From: CAZRRV01 sp964406705
GTDB lineage: Bacteria; Bacillota; Clostridia; Oscillospirales; Acutalibacteraceae
Assembly (NCBI GenBank): GCA_964406705.1
Contig: CAYOSS010000050.1
Coordinates: 1 to 13,486, forward strand
Direction: 5' to 3'
DNA length: 13,486 bases
Made by a program: the position numbers and the translations under genes. Shown here piece after piece: positions 13,386 to 13,486 of the stretch. The number at the start of each line of letters is the position of its first letter. Position 1 is the first letter of the stretch. The notes beneath the pieces were generated by a model that worked only from the letters and a program-made list of their open reading frames with translations, was not told where the DNA came from and did not search any database.

Positions 13386-13486
13386 TGCCCACCTTGCGGT
13401 GCCCGGCTCGTCGCTCGCTTGGGGCGCGGCGCCTCGCCGACCGCTGCACAAATGAAGCCTTCGCTGCTTCGTCCACCGGACGCGCT
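13386..13486. repeat. Dispersed repeat T, copy 2 (runs off window)
   Basis: This stretch is 101 bp with one mismatch to 9815-9915. The last base of the window is still inside the match, so the repeat continues beyond. The rest of 13239-13385 holds the R copy and no supported gene. Confidence 0.9.

Overview
The window is GC-rich chromosomal DNA, most likely from an uncultured or gut-type member of the Clostridia (Oscillospiraceae/Ruminococcaceae-like). The grounds are the gene set and order (nusB, a TsaD-like paralog, then xseA; fumarase beta, methyltransferase, hslO), strong AGGAGG-type ribosome binding sites, consensus sigma-A promoters, and a divergent ParE/ParC pair of the kind known in that group. 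This assignment is inference from content; no database search was possible.

Layout. 1-1150: gene-free and rich in repeats, with a long direct repeat and two long hairpins. 1151-5444: a promoter, then a rightward type IIA topoisomerase operon (ParE-like, ParC-like; 9 bp apart). 5445-5595: three GC-rich hairpins. 5596-5727: a probable 43-residue single-pass membrane protein. 5728-6027: tandem 18-bp repeats and a 33-bp palindromic duplication. 6028-9339: a leftward operon of fumarase-type beta subunit, SAM methyltransferase, Hsp33 and CorA, driven by a perfect consensus promoter at 9406-9378. 9407-10237: a second repeat island with about 65-bp tandem units, a large inverted repeat and a 101-bp dispersed repeat. 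10238-13238: a perfect consensus promoter, a structured leader, then nusB, a TsaD-like paralog overlapping it by 4 bp, a 316-bp spacer made of decaying copies of that gene's 3' end, and xseA. 13239-13486: a third repeat stretch carrying the same elements as the second island.

The genes are housekeeping functions: DNA topology, Mg2+ transport, redox chaperone, dicarboxylate hydration, rRNA antitermination and exonuclease VII. No complete mobile element, CRISPR array, defence locus, tRNA or rRNA was recognised.

The unusual content lies outside the genes or runs across them. It comprises (i) near-absence of CATG (two sites found) and complete absence of CTAG, with Met codons in the topoisomerase genes following codons that avoid final C; (ii) four copies of the TsaD-like C-terminal coding sequence, each ending in its own stop codon; (iii) an intergenic repeat family present in three islands, in both orientations; and (iv) an adjacent palindrome pair that differs by a compensatory base-pair change.
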